64,000 nucleotides of DNA from Nautilus pompilius (GCA_018389105.1 JACATO010000623.1:441501-505500), one strand, 5' to 3'; shown: positions 43,201 to 51,337, counted from the stretch's first letter. Program-made: numbers and translations. The notes: generated by a model not told the origin, from the sequence alone.

Positions 43201-46200
43201 TACACAATATTTTTAATTTTATTAAAAAATAAACTGTACATTTTCAGAACTAAAAATAACTTGTTATTCTATTTAGATTGCATACAATACTCTACCACCA
43301 ACCACCCAACTATTTCTTAGATTTACCTTGCAATTATTTTGTTAAATGCTTAGTTATCAAGATAGCTCAACTTTTGTGAATGTAAAAAAAATTTGTTTCT
43401 TAATGATAAAAGCCAGTAAAAAAATTAACACTCTATACATGAAACAAAAACCAAATATATTACCTAAAGCAAAAATTCAGAGATCACTATCCTGTGATCC
43501 TTAGCTCTCTTCAGAAGAATAGACTAGAAAAGCTAGTGTTGTCAAGACTTATATGAAAGCCATTCAGCACTGCACAACCGAATACATGTCAGATAGCACT
43601 AAACATACCCATGAGGTACACAGGGTTTTTAATGGTTTTCATGACAGGAGAATTGTAATATCATGCATTCATATTTGACAAGTGATGAAAGTTAAAATTG
43701 AAATTGTGAAGAACTGACTTTTGTATTTCTTTAAGTAATTGTCAGTATAGCTTTGCTCATATCTTTATCACGACTTAAAAGTTACAATGCCATAATTCCA
43801 AAAGTCAGTTAAAACGTTAAACACCATGGTTAGTCTATGTTGTTTTTTTTCACAGTGCAATGCCTAATTTTAATTATAACAATTTTATCTTCAAACAAAA
43901 TCTACAAATCATAAAAACCAAAATTACACATATTGTACATACATGGCTATAACATTATCTAGTAAAAAATGAGATTCATTATAAATGTTCAACATACAGT
44001 ATATAATGAATCAAAACAATATTTAAATGTCTCAGAGAAACCGGTCTTTTGACAAAGTTGATTGCTGAATTATGTTTATATGCTGTGAAGTTGATGTCAC
44101 CTAATGTTTTCATGCAAAACAAATACAATAAAAAAAGTAATGCTGTAAATATCTCCACTTTTTATGCTAATTATGTTCTGTTTATTACTCAACCATTAGT
44201 TTAAATTTGAAAAAAAAATGCATGCACCAGTATTTTGATTAAATAAATGCATGTCAATAAAATGTTTTGGTGTGCAACATAAAATCCAAAGCAGATGGAA
44301 TTAATAAGCCTAGAAATTATTGTCAAAGAAGGGTAGTGAGAGAACAGACAAAGAGATAAGGAGAAAGGCAAATGAAGATAGAAGAAAAACTGCTACATGC
44401 AGTGCTGGTGTCATGTGTATCTATTGTCTGGAAAAAATATTTAAATTAGCATAGTCAAATTTGTACCGCGACAAAAGAGTTGGGAGTGTGAAAAAAATCT
44501 GTGCATACATTTATTCCCCTCAATATATTCATTTTTAAAGGATCAAATGAATAGAATCACATCATCTAAGACCATTTAAGATTATTTTTGCATCATGCCT
44601 GGCAAGACAATGTCTTCTGAAATCTGAGACTTGATAGTTGAGCACCATCAAGAAAATGCATCTTGTCGGGAGATAACCGATCGAGTCAATTGCCCGAATA
44701 ACACTGTAAACTGCATTCTGAAGCAGTACAAGGAGACTGGAAAAACGAAACCAAAAATGCGAATCGGAAGACTGCGAAAATGTGACAACAAAATGGATGG
44801 ATTCATTTGTCGCAAATCCAGGGCCAATCATTTCCTGACATCGACGGCCATTCGAGCCTCCTTGAGTGGAGTGAATGTCTCCAGTCACACCATTCAACGT
44901 TGTCTATGCGAGGGGAATTTCTTTGGACAAATCACCCAGAAAAAGCCATTGATCAGCAACAAGAACAGGCACATCCGCATAGCATGGGCTAAAGTGCACA
45001 AAAACTGGACCAAAGTTCAATGGGCTAGAGTTCTCTTTTCTGATGAAACGTTGATCATGCGCATTCACAGTGCTGACTGGGTATATGTTCAACGTTACCA
45101 TGGCAAAAAATACAATATAAAATGCACCCGACCGACGGTACAGGCCGGAGGAGGAGGATCGTTGGTGGTCTGGGGGTGTATGAGCACAGCGGGACCAGGC
45201 ACTCTCAAGTTGATCAGGGGCAGAGCGACTGCCCAGACCTACTGCAATTTACTGAGGGATGTCGTCGTCGACTACATCGACGAGAACATGCCAGTCACCA
45301 CCATCTTCCAGCACGACAATGCCCTGATCCATACCACCAGAGTCGTCACTTCTCTCACCACTCAACTAGGAATGGATGTCATGTGCTAGCTGCCCCAAAG
45401 TCCGGATCTCAACCCAGCTGAAGGCCAAGGCGGCCAAACACAAGAATCTCAACCAAAACAAATTCTGGCAGACCGCGAGAAAAGCTGGCAGGAAATGACC
45501 GATTCCGACTGCCTTCCTTTGGTTGAATCTATCATGTCCCATCATTGTCGAGAAGTGATCGAAAATCACGGATACACCACCCACTACTAGTTAATTGATC
45601 ATTTCCATGCCTTTGTTCAAATGTAATTTGGAATGTTGAAAAATATTTATGGTTCTGCTCACTGTCCCAACTCTTTTGTCGTGGTACAAATCGGACATTG
45701 CCGATTCAAATATTTTTCCCAGAGAATATGTAAACATATAGCGTGTGTTGCTTTTATACGTTGTAAAGGCATGTTTTGTGCACATAATAAACAATGTGAT
45801 GGGTATTTAAATGCGTTTGTTAAAACGAGGGAGCTCAAATATTAATTTCACAGCAAGTGTTCCAACTCTTTTGTTCGGCACTGTAGGTTTTCAAGTGGAG
45901 AAACCATTATTGTACCGAGTCAGTAAAAAACTAATGGCATGATAGTGGATCATATGGAAGAGTTGCTACCAAAAAGTCATTCAATGGTAAGCAGAATAGC
46001 AAAATGACCACAGTTTGATAGTTTGTAAAAGTGTAAAAAAAATTCCTAACTTTTGAAATAAAGTGCTATTGAATGAATAAATAAAATTAACCTTCTCTTT
46101 TCATCAGATGGTATAACATGGATCTGGAGGCAGCCTGCTTGATAAGAAATATGTGATGCCCACTTTTAAAAGTGGTAATTAAAAGGTTCTGCTCTGAGGC

Positions 46201-48513
46201 TGTATGACCCCAAAAGGAGTTAGTCAATTAGAATTCATAGAGGGAATCATGGACAGATATGTAGACAAAAACAGTGCAAAACAAATGTTTGCAAACGCAA
46301 GAAAACTGAGAAACAGAAATATTTACCACCAGGACAATGATTGCAAACAAAGCTCAGGCTATATAAAAGGGTTTTTCACAAAGAAAAGATTACACATACT
46401 GGAATGGCCTTCCAGTCTCCCCATCCTAACTCTATTGAATGGCTGTGGGAAGATATGAAGCAAAGAAAACTATCACTGTCAAAGAATGGAAGTCAAACTC
46501 TAATTTTTTATTGCAAATGTTCTGTTTCATCTTTGCCAGAAATTTGAAAGCTGCTTTTAAGACCAAGGCTGGCCATACTAAATGTTAACATTGAAAGTTT
46601 GAACATAAGAGCATAATATCAATATTCTGCAAACTAAAATGACTGAATATTTATTTGGCAGCAATTTTCATATACAAAATTAGCATATAGCAATAGAGAT
46701 ATTCACAACATTTCTTTTCTTATTTTATTTGTTATGCTGAAAACATCAGGTGACATAACTTTTATAAGCATGTAAATACAGTTAAGCAACCAGCTTTGTC
46801 AAAAGATGACATAACTTTTATAAGCATGTAAATACAGTTAAGCAACCAGCTTTGTCAAAAGACTAATTATTTTGAGGTAGTTAACATTTTGATTTACTGT
46901 ACATAATATTCAAAAAAATCACCAACATCATGTTAAAGTTTTCTACAAATAAGTATTTTCACATGACTCAATTGTTGGATTTTAGTTATTGTATTAACCA
47001 AAGGCAAAAGTTGCAAAGCTTCTTTAAGCTCATTTCCAGTTTAACTATAACAGTTAGCACCACAAACTCCGTGTCAAGAATCAAAAAATAGATGAAAGCT
47101 TTCTATCACATTTTTTAAAAATGTTAATGTAGATAAAGGGAGAGAACTTTTGCCTTCTGTTTCAGAGACTGCATACATTCTACTGCTTCCATTGGTATTA
47201 GCTGTTAGGATTATTGAGAAAAAAAGAGAACTGATCGTTATTGAATTGTATTATTAACTGTATGAATTAGAGAAAATTAATGACTGCTAGAATGTGTTAT
47301 AACTTTTAATTTCTGCTAATCACACTCTAAAGCAAAATAAGAATTACTGACCTACAGTTGGTCTTGAAATCCAAATTATCAATAAGATTCAATTTTTCAT
47401 AAAGTTAGTTTAAATTTACAATTAATCCCCTGAAGGGTATCACACTCCAGCAGCGTTCCAGCTTGAATTTATACATATTGTTTTTCATTTACTGACTCTA
47501 AAATGTAAACAAAAAATTCAATAATAATAATTTTTCTGTAAAAGTTTGCTTACCTTATGTCCTGCCTCTCCAAGCAAATAATCATTTTTCTCAGCAAGTT
47601 TTCCTTCTTTTGTCAAGATCTGTACAAGACATTTAGTTTTAATCTGAGGCCTACTATTGAAAAGATGTTTTTTTCTTTCATCTTGCTTCATGTTTTCAGC
47701 TCTGAAGTTACTTTGTGTATAAACTGGATTGTTGTGGTAATTTATTTTTAAATCAGAAATACTTCGTTTTAAAGCATATTTCATTGGGCTTTTGACAAAA
47801 TTGCTACTATTTAAATGCAAACTTTCTACTAAATTTGTTCTACTGCCACTATGTCTTTCTGCATTTTTATTCCAGCTTTCATTCAGGGAAACAATTTCAT
47901 CTTTTAGTGAATTAAGTTCTTCCAAAGTTGATTCAGATGTAGCCTGAGAGTTCTCATAACTTCCTGGTATACAAACATCCTGGTTTTTAATAAATTCCTT
48001 GATCCTTTTAAACTCTTGAAAACTTGGTATATGCACACCTTTCATTCTGTACTGATGATCAGAAGGATGCATGTCATAGAGAGAGGTGTGCTCTCCTCTA
48101 TTGGGTTCTGTTCTGGTACCTGCTGACATTAACAAAGATGATTGATAAGATTTAAATGAATCATACAATGAAAAAGTAATACTATCTTCAGTAGATTCAT
48201 TGCATGGGTTCTTGCTTTTCAACTCACCAATGTGAAGAGAATTGTTAAACTGATCAGAAGAATGCAGTTTCTTCATTCCAGCAGCAGAGTTTTGTAAAAC
48301 ACTAAAATTACTTGTAAATTGGTGTCCTTTCAAATGAGCAGAAACCTTGGCCAGATACTTTCTAAACAGGTCATTATCTAAAATAGCCTTCAGTCTTTGT
48401 GATGGGACCTGAGAGTCTGAGAGGTTGCTGCTACTACTACTAGACTGGTGACCTGATGGATATATGTGCATTTTGTTTGACACATTCTCTTTTTGCTGCT
48501 GTACATTCTTCAT
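8201..48513 (-). CDS. Dbl-family Rho guanine nucleotide exchange factor (DH-PH), 13 coding exons, 813 aa
   Basis: Joined from 13 minus-strand exons: 48513-47554, 35361-35277, 27492-27341, 18837-18673, 15661-15509, 15141-15058, 13453-13308, 12892-12778, 11940-11854, 10138-9980, 9455-9342, 9066-8968 and 8323-8201. Every junction has AG/GT borders and matching phase. The product should load GTP onto Rho-family GTPases at membranes. Seen in the translation: Ser/Asn-rich residues 1-320 with no domain I know; an unrecognised segment to 399; a Cys knuckle C403-x2-C406-x14-C421-x2-C424; DH conserved region 1 (EIVTSEENY, 437-445); DH conserved region 3 (NLKSFLMVPVQR, about 568-579, then KYPLLLNRL); and a PH domain to about 795 ending in a W-rich helix and NALPNIMI. 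No frame break occurs in the joined frame. The start ATG is the first after an in-frame TGA and has G at -3. DH, PH and splice structure are certain; the orthologue is not. The A-to-B junction is the least sure. Confidence 0.9.
8324..8967 (-). other. Intron 12 of the RhoGEF gene
   Basis: About 640 bp of AT-rich intron between coding exons 13 and 12; nothing else seen. Confidence 0.85.
8968..9066 (-). CDS. RhoGEF coding exon 12 (PH, residues 741-773)
   Basis: 99 nt, phase 0, acceptor TTGTTGCAG, donor TTTAAG|GTAGTT. It begins EPLFLDKCVITADPEYEEVF and ends with the late PH strand DAFLFK. Confidence 0.9.
9342..9455 (-). CDS. RhoGEF coding exon 11 (PH, residues 703-740)
   Basis: 114 nt, phase 0, acceptor TGTTGTAG, donor TGAGG|GTATGT. 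It reads PHHEPEVEKNLLFPKTTVMR then AALVLLREKSGRYHSVR, PH beta strands with an intervening loop. Confidence 0.9.
9456..9979 (-). other. Intron 10 of the RhoGEF gene
   Basis: About 520 bp, AT-rich, no features seen. Confidence 0.85.
9980..10138 (-). CDS. RhoGEF coding exon 10 (PH start, residues 650-702)
   Basis: 159 nt, phase 0, acceptor TTTTGCAG, donor GGTGAG|GTATGT. It begins IALEVLGWNRSEVSDILVSM and continues to the first PH strands (KFSPVYAVLLTLGE). The acceptor lies 41 bp from the end of a Tc1 transposon in the upstream intron. Confidence 0.9.
10180..11584 (-). mobile_element. Tc1-family DNA transposon with long inverted repeats, transposase on the minus strand
   Basis: Left end CAGGTGCATCTCAAAAAAAT and right end ending GAGATGCACAC form the termini of inverted repeats of about 200 bp; a second inner match (CAAAATATTAGAATATT) is present on both sides. 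The minus strand encodes recognisable Tc1 transposase pieces: KTADLTVVQKTLIDTL with the helix-turn-helix RAGCSQSAVSKHI near 11300-11170; WAKEKKNW and FSDESKFCISFGNQG near 10980-10900; then MMIWGAMSFAGVGPLCFIKS and FQQDLAPAPSAKT near 10840-10640. The catalytic DDE parts lie in different frames, so the enzyme is dead. It sits inside RhoGEF intron 9, in the gene's own orientation. This TIR type is widespread in fishes and other animals. Confidence 0.92.
11854..11940 (-). CDS. RhoGEF coding exon 9 (DH-PH linker, residues 621-649)
   Basis: 87 nt, phase 0, acceptor TTACTTTTAG, donor GTCAAG|GTATGT. It encodes a strongly basic linker (LKLKRKRSDPRRHSSDKYD) between the DH and PH domains. It could serve as a phospholipid contact or a nuclear localisation signal; this is inferred from charge only. 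Confidence 0.88.
11941..12777 (-). other. Intron 8 of the RhoGEF gene
   Basis: About 840 bp. It holds a 101-codon minus-strand open frame (12407-12712) in less AT-rich sequence, but that frame has no fitting splice borders and no recognised motif. Confidence 0.7.
12778..12892 (-). CDS. RhoGEF coding exon 8 (end of DH, residues 582-620)
   Basis: Acceptor TATTTTTAG, donor AATTTG|GTTAGT. The first base completes Lys582, then YPLLLNRLYKTTPVFHHDYE and a terminal helix TIQKARLEIERILDDINL. This closes the DH fold. Confidence 0.92.
13308..13453 (-). CDS. RhoGEF coding exon 7 (DH conserved region 3, residues 534-581)
   Basis: Acceptor TTTTATAG, donor ATGAA|GTAAGT in phase 2. It carries the charged helix LEKEKEVLRVFLQVSQ and then MNLKSFLMVPVQRIM, the long DH helix that contacts the GTPase switch regions. 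It is completed by KYPLLLNRL in the next exon. Confidence 0.93.
13454..15057 (-). other. Intron 6 of the RhoGEF gene
   Basis: 1.6 kb of AT-rich intron with a short TA/TC-rich tract near 13640-13665; nothing else seen. Confidence 0.8.
15058..15141 (-). CDS. RhoGEF coding exon 6 (DH, residues 506-533)
   Basis: 84 nt, phase 0 on both sides, acceptor TTATTACAG, donor AATCAG|GTAAGA. It reads ELLMVAIGQLILKSSDIFTV then FEKYCINQ, the helix pair before conserved region 3 (F..Y/C..N in Dbl families). Confidence 0.92.
15509..15661 (-). CDS. RhoGEF coding exon 5 (DH, residues 455-505)
   Basis: 153 nt, phase 0 on both sides, acceptor TTTTCATAG, donor GATGAG|GTAAAC. The translation begins EFYMPMKAAGLLTCEQLGQI and includes FLNLEELIDVN, the middle DH helices. 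The same Leu/Glu pattern recurs across Dbl-family members. Confidence 0.92.
15662..18672 (-). other. Intron 4 of the RhoGEF gene
   Basis: 3.0 kb. It contains the transposase relic at about 16060-16560; the rest is AT-rich without features I can name. Confidence 0.8.
16060..16560 (-). mobile_element. Decayed Tc1/mariner-superfamily transposase fragment (DUF4817-associated type)
   Basis: Minus-strand pieces read LEEPLPDDPERQLNFTLEFM, SHVQVGDNWLGSIF and ETNFHLHDQVNTHSSIIWD. They match the order LxPxDxxxRxxFxxW / NWL..I.FSDE..FH..G.VN.HN.R.W of a widespread animal IS630/Tc1/mariner-type transposase. Multiple stops and shifts make it a fossil. No inverted ends found. Similar in kind to the fragment at 40.4-41.4 kb. 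Confidence 0.65.
18673..18837 (-). CDS. RhoGEF coding exon 4: four-Cys knuckle and start of DH domain (residues 400-454)
   Basis: Acceptor TTGTTGTAG, donor TTGGAA|GTAAGC, phase 0 at both ends. It encodes C403-Q-Y-C406 and C421-E-G-C424, spaced like a small zinc knuckle, then the first DH helix (RRETILEIVTSEENYGRDLK) with the conserved Glu437, Glu442 and Tyr445. The linker between knuckle and DH is only about six residues. M401 could start a DH-PH-only form if transcription began in the intron upstream. Confidence 0.92.
21698..21788 (-). other. Exon-like block in intron 3 (possible poison or alternative first exon)
   Basis: 91 nt bounded on the minus strand by TATGTGTGTAG and CATAG|GTAATT, both good splice signals, and much richer in GC than its surroundings. 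One frame reads DCHSPPPRVQTAQLRLIGGL and on to TRKA then stop; the frame set by exon 3 (phase 0) meets a TGA after 23 codons. 91 is not a multiple of three, so inclusion would truncate the protein. It could instead be the 5'UTR exon of a short transcript starting here. Confidence 0.35.
21712..21768. promoter_or_regulatory. CRE / CCAAT / E-box cluster (candidate internal promoter or enhancer)
   Basis: Perfect TGACGTCA at 21712-21719, ACCAATCAG with CCAAT at 21735-21739, and CACGTG at 21763-21768, within 57 bp of otherwise AT-rich intron. Such clustering is typical of promoters. It lies about 2.9 kb upstream of the exon that starts the Cys-knuckle/DH-PH module. Confidence 0.4.
27341..27492 (-). 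CDS. RhoGEF coding exon 3 (residues 349-399)
   Basis: 152 nt between TTTCCCTAAG and AAGAAG|GTAAGT. The translation includes LYGYRRDKVGTLIWPVINLP followed by a beta-like PHYRICILLRL stretch. I see a small alpha/beta domain but cannot name it; a C2-like fold is one guess. It ends in phase 0, which joins cleanly to the cysteine-knuckle exon. Confidence 0.8.
27720..29387 (+). mobile_element. pogo/Tigger-like DNA transposon, degenerate, with TA target duplications
   Basis: Flanked by TA (27718-27719 and 29388-29389). The ends start CAATAG...GTATAACAATCAGCAACTTG and, inverted, CAGTAAAAAAAATCGCTATA, sharing TATARCAA and an ACTTGGC/ACTTGAC core. The plus strand encodes pieces of a pogo/CENP-B-type transposase: KTKLQILDDLKQ (N-terminal HTH), WLKDIYPDLVQKCSPKNIYN then VNKTRLF (catalytic Asp changed to Lys in the NADET motif), MNPRCFKHVKTLPVI and FFIDNCSA. 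The first catalytic Asp is lost and the frame is interrupted many times. It is a dead copy in RhoGEF intron 2, opposite to the gene. Confidence 0.85.
29480..30516. mobile_element. hAT-like DNA transposon, degenerate or non-autonomous, 1,037 bp
   Basis: Left end CAGGCACGGATCCAGG and, inverted, right end CAGGAGTGGATCCAGG share 13 of 16 bases. The flanks carry an identical 5-bp GTTAT (29475-29479 and 30517-30521). The CAGxxxCGGATCCAGG terminus is typical of hAT elements; hAT duplications are usually 8 bp, with some groups at 5. Minus-strand frames (29925-30269, 30202-30390) are short and contain no complete transposase. It lies 92 bp from the pogo element. Confidence 0.7.
34125..34945 (+). mobile_element. 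Strongly decayed Tc1-like transposase relic
   Basis: Plus-strand fragments: EIAARVNVRLLKIS with later HTH remnants, ILFSNESSI followed by LMSGSQPKFREDLMKNFKPK and RPMVKYKD, then SPDINLIK near 34810-34830. They match Tc1 order (VLFSDES, SxPKFRRRPGERF-type, TVKY, SPDLNPIE). The first catalytic Asp reads Asn and the frame breaks repeatedly. No inverted ends found, so it is old. Confidence 0.75.
35277..35361 (-). CDS. RhoGEF coding exon 2 (residues 321-348)
   Basis: Reads ISQANRLVPENYKLIQHITV and on to TTTA, then donor AGCAG|GTATCC in phase 1; its last G joins CA of the next exon to make Ala. The acceptor GGCTCAG at 35363-35362 keeps phase with exon 1. A second acceptor, TTTTTGTCATAG with the exon starting at 35380, is closer to consensus and leaves the same frame open, but needs a phase-2 upstream exon. 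The coding block is secure; its left border is not. Confidence 0.7.
35835..35938 (-). other. Exon-like block with an internal TGA, 450 bp upstream of coding exon 2
   Basis: The acceptor CTGTTTTTAG opens a phase-0 frame compatible with exon 1, beginning VPREIEIHAGKTTCHPPKWS and on to PQLPL, then TGA (35845-35843), EAL and a weak donor CATT|GTGTGA. Its end phase would fit the longer form of exon 2 starting at 35380. Phases therefore agree on both sides, but the in-frame TGA would truncate the protein. It could be a poison exon, a dying exon or chance. Confidence 0.3.
38359..38494 (+). mobile_element. 106-bp retroposed insert flanked by a perfect 15-bp target duplication
   Basis: CACTAGCTTTGTTTG occurs at 38359-38373 and again at 38480-38494. 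The insert between them ends in GGGTTGAGGCAAAAAGGGTA, then TCCAACCATTAAAT...ATGCCAAA, which resembles the 3' end shared by RTE-like LINEs and their SINEs (GGGTTG..GCAGGAAGGGCATCC...TGCCAAA). No poly-A tail. It reads as a short, heavily 5'-truncated LINE or a SINE tail moved by target-primed insertion; the intact duplication makes it fairly young. Confidence 0.75.
40219..40255 (+). repeat. (AC)n microsatellite
   Basis: About 18 AC units, uninterrupted. Confidence 0.95.
40400..41400 (-). mobile_element. Decayed Tc1/mariner-superfamily transposase with DUF4817-type HTH
   Basis: Read on the minus strand from high to low coordinate: WKVPTDVQDLFWEKFGEG (the DUF4817-like HTH, about 41340-41280); SVSLTSTYRAVWKLKFFSL, VVHELAPLDTEKQVNFC and FQNFTET (41190-41030); WFHLSGYMNSQNTRIWTTEN then PH (40970-40900); and SRRCAIHWTNIFLK with WFQQNKAAAHSTC (40850-40690). 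The order equals the known family (WFHLSGYVNSQN.R.W..ENPH, VWCALS..RIVGPIFF, WFQQDxATAHT). The second catalytic Asp reads Asn, and frames are broken in several places. Ends not found. Confidence 0.8.
44466..45883 (+). mobile_element. Tc1-like DNA transposon, nearly full-length
   Basis: The right end, inverted, reads CAGTGCCGAACAAAAGAGTT; the left end CCGCGACAAAAGAGTTGG has lost a few bases. TA lies outside both (44464-44465, 45884-45885). It is about 1.42 kb, the normal size for Tc1. It is inserted in RhoGEF intron 1, opposite to the gene, and is more GC-rich than its surroundings. Confidence 0.92.
44595..45590 (+). pseudogene. Tc1-like transposase, few breaks
   Basis: One reading frame from ATG 44595 to TAG 45590 (about 331 codons) is crossed by only two stops: TGA at codon 11, where Arg is expected, and TAG at 45387-45389 just before LPQSPDLNPAE. 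It has an N-terminal HTH (ENASCREITDRVNCPNNTVN), then WAKVHKNWTKVQWARVLFSD with the first catalytic Asp, VVWGCMSTAGPGTL, FQHDNALIHTT with the second Asp, and SPDLNPAE with the third acidic residue (a DD34E-type triad). After NPAE a stretch reads better in another frame (LKAKAAKHKNLNQNKFW), so a small deletion with a later compensating shift has removed the usual ENLW region. The tail WQEMTD...CREVIENHG is normal. Not active as it stands. Confidence 0.88.
46100..46630 (+). mobile_element. Partial Tc1-like transposase relic (C-terminal half)
   Basis: The plus strand reads GVSQLEFIEGIMDRYVDKNS, ARKLRNRNIYHQDNDCKQSS then GYIKGFF.KKRLHILEWPS, then in another frame SPHPNSIEWLWEDMKQRKLS. These are the Tc1 blocks around the second Asp (FQQDNDPKHTS) and third acidic residue (SPDLNPIE.LW). 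One shift separates them. It lies 220 bp past the Tc1 element at 44.5-45.9 kb but is a different family. N-terminal half absent. Confidence 0.8.
46751..46862. repeat. Perfect tandem duplication, 2 x 56 bp
   Basis: The unit beginning TGACATAACTTTTATAAGCA occurs at 46751-46806 and 46807-46862 with no difference seen. It is in intron 1, 120 bp beyond the Tc1 relic. Two identical copies imply a recent event, or an assembly artefact. Confidence 0.95.
47554..48513 (-). CDS. RhoGEF coding exon 1 (residues 1-320)
   Basis: A single 960-nt open block that ends at the strong donor ATAAG|GTAAGC in phase 0. It encodes a polar, Ser/Asn/Lys-rich region with a run of six serines (about residues 24-29) and no recognised domain. 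It is probably disordered and regulatory. The last 25 residues (about LVQILTKEGKLAEKNDYLLG) look folded and may begin the domain that continues in the next exons. It is far larger than the other coding exons (84-165 nt), as is common for disordered N-terminal regions. Confidence 0.85.
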
Positions 48514-48654
48514 CTCAGTAATAAAGTAAAATTGTCTTGGTTTTAAAAACAGTCATCAGTTTTATAAAATGCAAATATCGTCATCTTTTTGTTTAACCCT
48601 TAACAAAATATATAGCCACATTCTCATTCACTGTCGTTTTAAACTACAGAGCAC
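48514..48654 (-). other. 5'UTR part of the exon carrying the start codon
   Basis: Upstream of the ATG at 48513 the exon continues to a good acceptor: a CT-rich tract ending TTGTTGCAG, with the AG at 48656-48655. An in-frame TGA stands 13 codons before the ATG, so the coding frame cannot extend further. Several short out-of-frame upstream ATGs lie in this leader, which may lower translation. The donor partner should lie near the CpG island at about 55 kb. Confidence 0.6.
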
Positions 48655-50919
48655 CTGCAACAAAAGAAAGAAAAAAATAAAGTCACTAGTAGATATCGAG
48701 CTTAAGTTTAGATTAGATGATGCTGCTGGTCATTAAAAGCCAATATAGTGTGGATATTACAAAAAATTAAACTAGGAGGAACTTTAACTGAGCACCTAGA
48801 TAACGTTACAAGGGAAGTAAGTTAGCCATTACTGTCAGAAGAAACTAAACTTGCTTGCTCATGATTCTTTGTTGTTGTTATGTTAAAAGTTGAAGAAAAA
48901 TTAAACAAAGTAGATAAGTGATTAATGCACCATCCTCAAAATGCATTGATTTAATATGGTCACTGAAATCTAATGAGCTTATTGAATAAGCTGTATTTAC
49001 TATAATGCTCATAATCTTATTAGCCAGCAAAAATTCTGTGAATGACAAGTATGCATAATGTCAGGAATAGTATATTTTGATATTAAAACTTTCTTTTTTT
49101 AGCCTCTGACATTTCTAGTAGTTATTGTTAGGTGACAGCCAAACCAGATACTTCAGGTTACTCTAACTTATACAATTTAAAATGTTTCACAACAAATGCA
49201 AATTAAAACTCAGGAAATGACCTAAAATAATCACTGCCTCTTATATGCAGAGGAGGTGGGAGGATACTGATAAAACATTTTAAGTAAAGTGAAAAGGTAT
49301 AGTGTTCTACATACTATCTTTTTCATATCCTGTAATGCCTGGTTCAATATGTTGATTCTAAAAATTTTGTGTATAATTATTGAATAATTATAAATTGCAC
49401 AACATTCATCATGTGTAGAGCCAATGGTATAAATACATTCATTTTTTTAAAAAAATATCTTTAAATCAACCTGAAGGGTAAAAACATCTTCAATAATACA
49501 GAGTTCTAGGCTAATAGTGCACAGATATTTTCATTTCTACAGTTGCTTAAGAGCAATAACTAAAATACACAAAAGTCAGCCATGCGAACATATAATACTG
49601 CAAATGCAGTCATAGTATTTATTAGTGCATGTTTACTTCTAAAACTAAAGTAAACTTTAAAACCTTTGAACATAAAATACTGATGGCATGTATATATAAT
49701 ATAGTATACCATAAAACTGTCAAGCAAGTTGCTACATGTTATGCTCCATATTGGTGCACTGCCAATATTGACAAATTTATTTCATCAAGTGTAGATTATG
49801 AACAAAACTAGGATACATTAGTGCTTTAGGATAAAAACAGATGACATTTTGTTGCCTATTCAAATAGGCAAGTAAATTCACAATGAACTTTTAGACCAAT
49901 GTTCCAAATTACTGAGGAATTTTTTTTTTTTGGCAGTAAATATTTCAACTGATAACCAGATTAATAACAAAGGAAATATAAAATATTTTAAATTCTAACT
50001 ATTGAATGACACCACCAGAGAAACCAAGGAATAAAAACATGAAAAGTTATTTCTTTATGTATGAAATACAGCCTGCTAACCCACCCTTGTTTTTTTTTAG
50101 CACTAGTAATGACCAAGACAACATTCTACTAATGAAGGATATCGCATCAAAACATTCCCTCAGTCTAGTGTATTATAGAAATAGATGTATTGGTCCACAG
50201 TACAAGTTCTTAAGTTACAGCTTGATATATATTTTACCTTAACTACAGTACAGTAAGCGAATTACAAAAAAAAATTAAGTGATTTAATAAAAAATGCAAT
50301 AAGAACAGTAGTCTAATAGAATTTTTTAAAAAATACAAAACTTGCAGATTTAAACAATACCTGATTACCAGTGACAGAAAGTGGGAATAAACTGCTTATT
50401 TTTAGAAATTTATTGAAATTGTTGTACTGAAAGGTAAGAATGGTGTAGACATCTGGAAAAAGTTGTTTTGTATTTAAAAACTTAAAATACTGTCAGAAAA
50501 TTATAAAATTAAACCCATTACAAGCAGTTCCATATATCCTCAGGAATGTAAGAATTAAGGCAGTTATTAATGCTAGTCAACAGTTCCATATCCACTGATC
50601 TACCAAGATAGGGTGTAGACATTACTACTGGTTTATGATTACCTTATGCTAGACTGGAAATACCTACAAAATTTTTTATCAAAATGACAGATAAATGAAA
50701 TATTAATAAAAACAAAACAATAAAAAAAAAACAATCTTAATAGCTGTCATAACTGAAGAGATCTATTTTTATTGCAATTTGATAAAATTGTAAACTATTC
50801 AGGAATATTGCTATAAAACTAAGCAATCTTATTGTATTTCAAACATAAAATTTGTGGAAGGGCATGTCACTTGTCCTTTGGAAATAACCACCTTATACTG
50901 GATATTACAGTAATCTTCT

Positions 50920-51190
50920 GGTTAGGCTGCTAGAGAGCAGGGCCTGGGCTCAGTTCCTGTAGAAAATGGGCTTGGTGTACCTCACTAGCATGGTTTTATC
51001 TCACTCTTATTCCCCAGTTGACCTAGTGGGTTTTCATGGTGCTCTTGTTTTCTTCCACATCTGAAAATGAAGAGCTCATATAAGGACTTCCCTGCTAAAG
51101 CAGACACCTTTTTTAGCCTGAATTAGGTCACATGGAAGAGGACTTCACCTACATCTCTTTCTAATTTCATATTGGAAAGGAGGCAGCTTA
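50920..51190 (+). repeat. Possible tRNA-derived SINE
   Basis: GGTTAGGCTGCTAGAG followed about 25 bp later by GGGCTCAGTTCCTG resembles a Pol III A-box and a B-box (GGTTCRANNCC type). The block is more GC-rich than its flanks and extends about 250 bp. No target duplication or tail found. Identification is tentative. Confidence 0.35.
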
Positions 51191-51337
51191 CTATAGGGGA
51201 GAAATATGCATTAAGAAATTTTCTGTATGTACTGGCAAATCATGACTAATGGGCTATAGCATGTCATAGATAGAAGAATATTTAAAAAAACTAAAAATTG
51301 ATAATTCTAAGATGGAAAATCTCTTTTAAAAATTGCA

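Larger units (their letters stand above)
35362..47553 (-). other. Intron 1 (between coding exons 1 and 2) of the RhoGEF gene
   Basis: 12.2 kb, the longest coding intron. It contains the exon-like block at 35.8-35.9 kb, a retroposed insert, an AC microsatellite, three transposase relics or elements and a 56-bp tandem duplication. 41.5-44.4 kb shows nothing beyond AT-rich sequence. Confidence 0.75.

Noticed and set aside
47557-47751. Plus-strand open frame over the large coding exon
   Set aside because: Antisense shadow of the RhoGEF exon.
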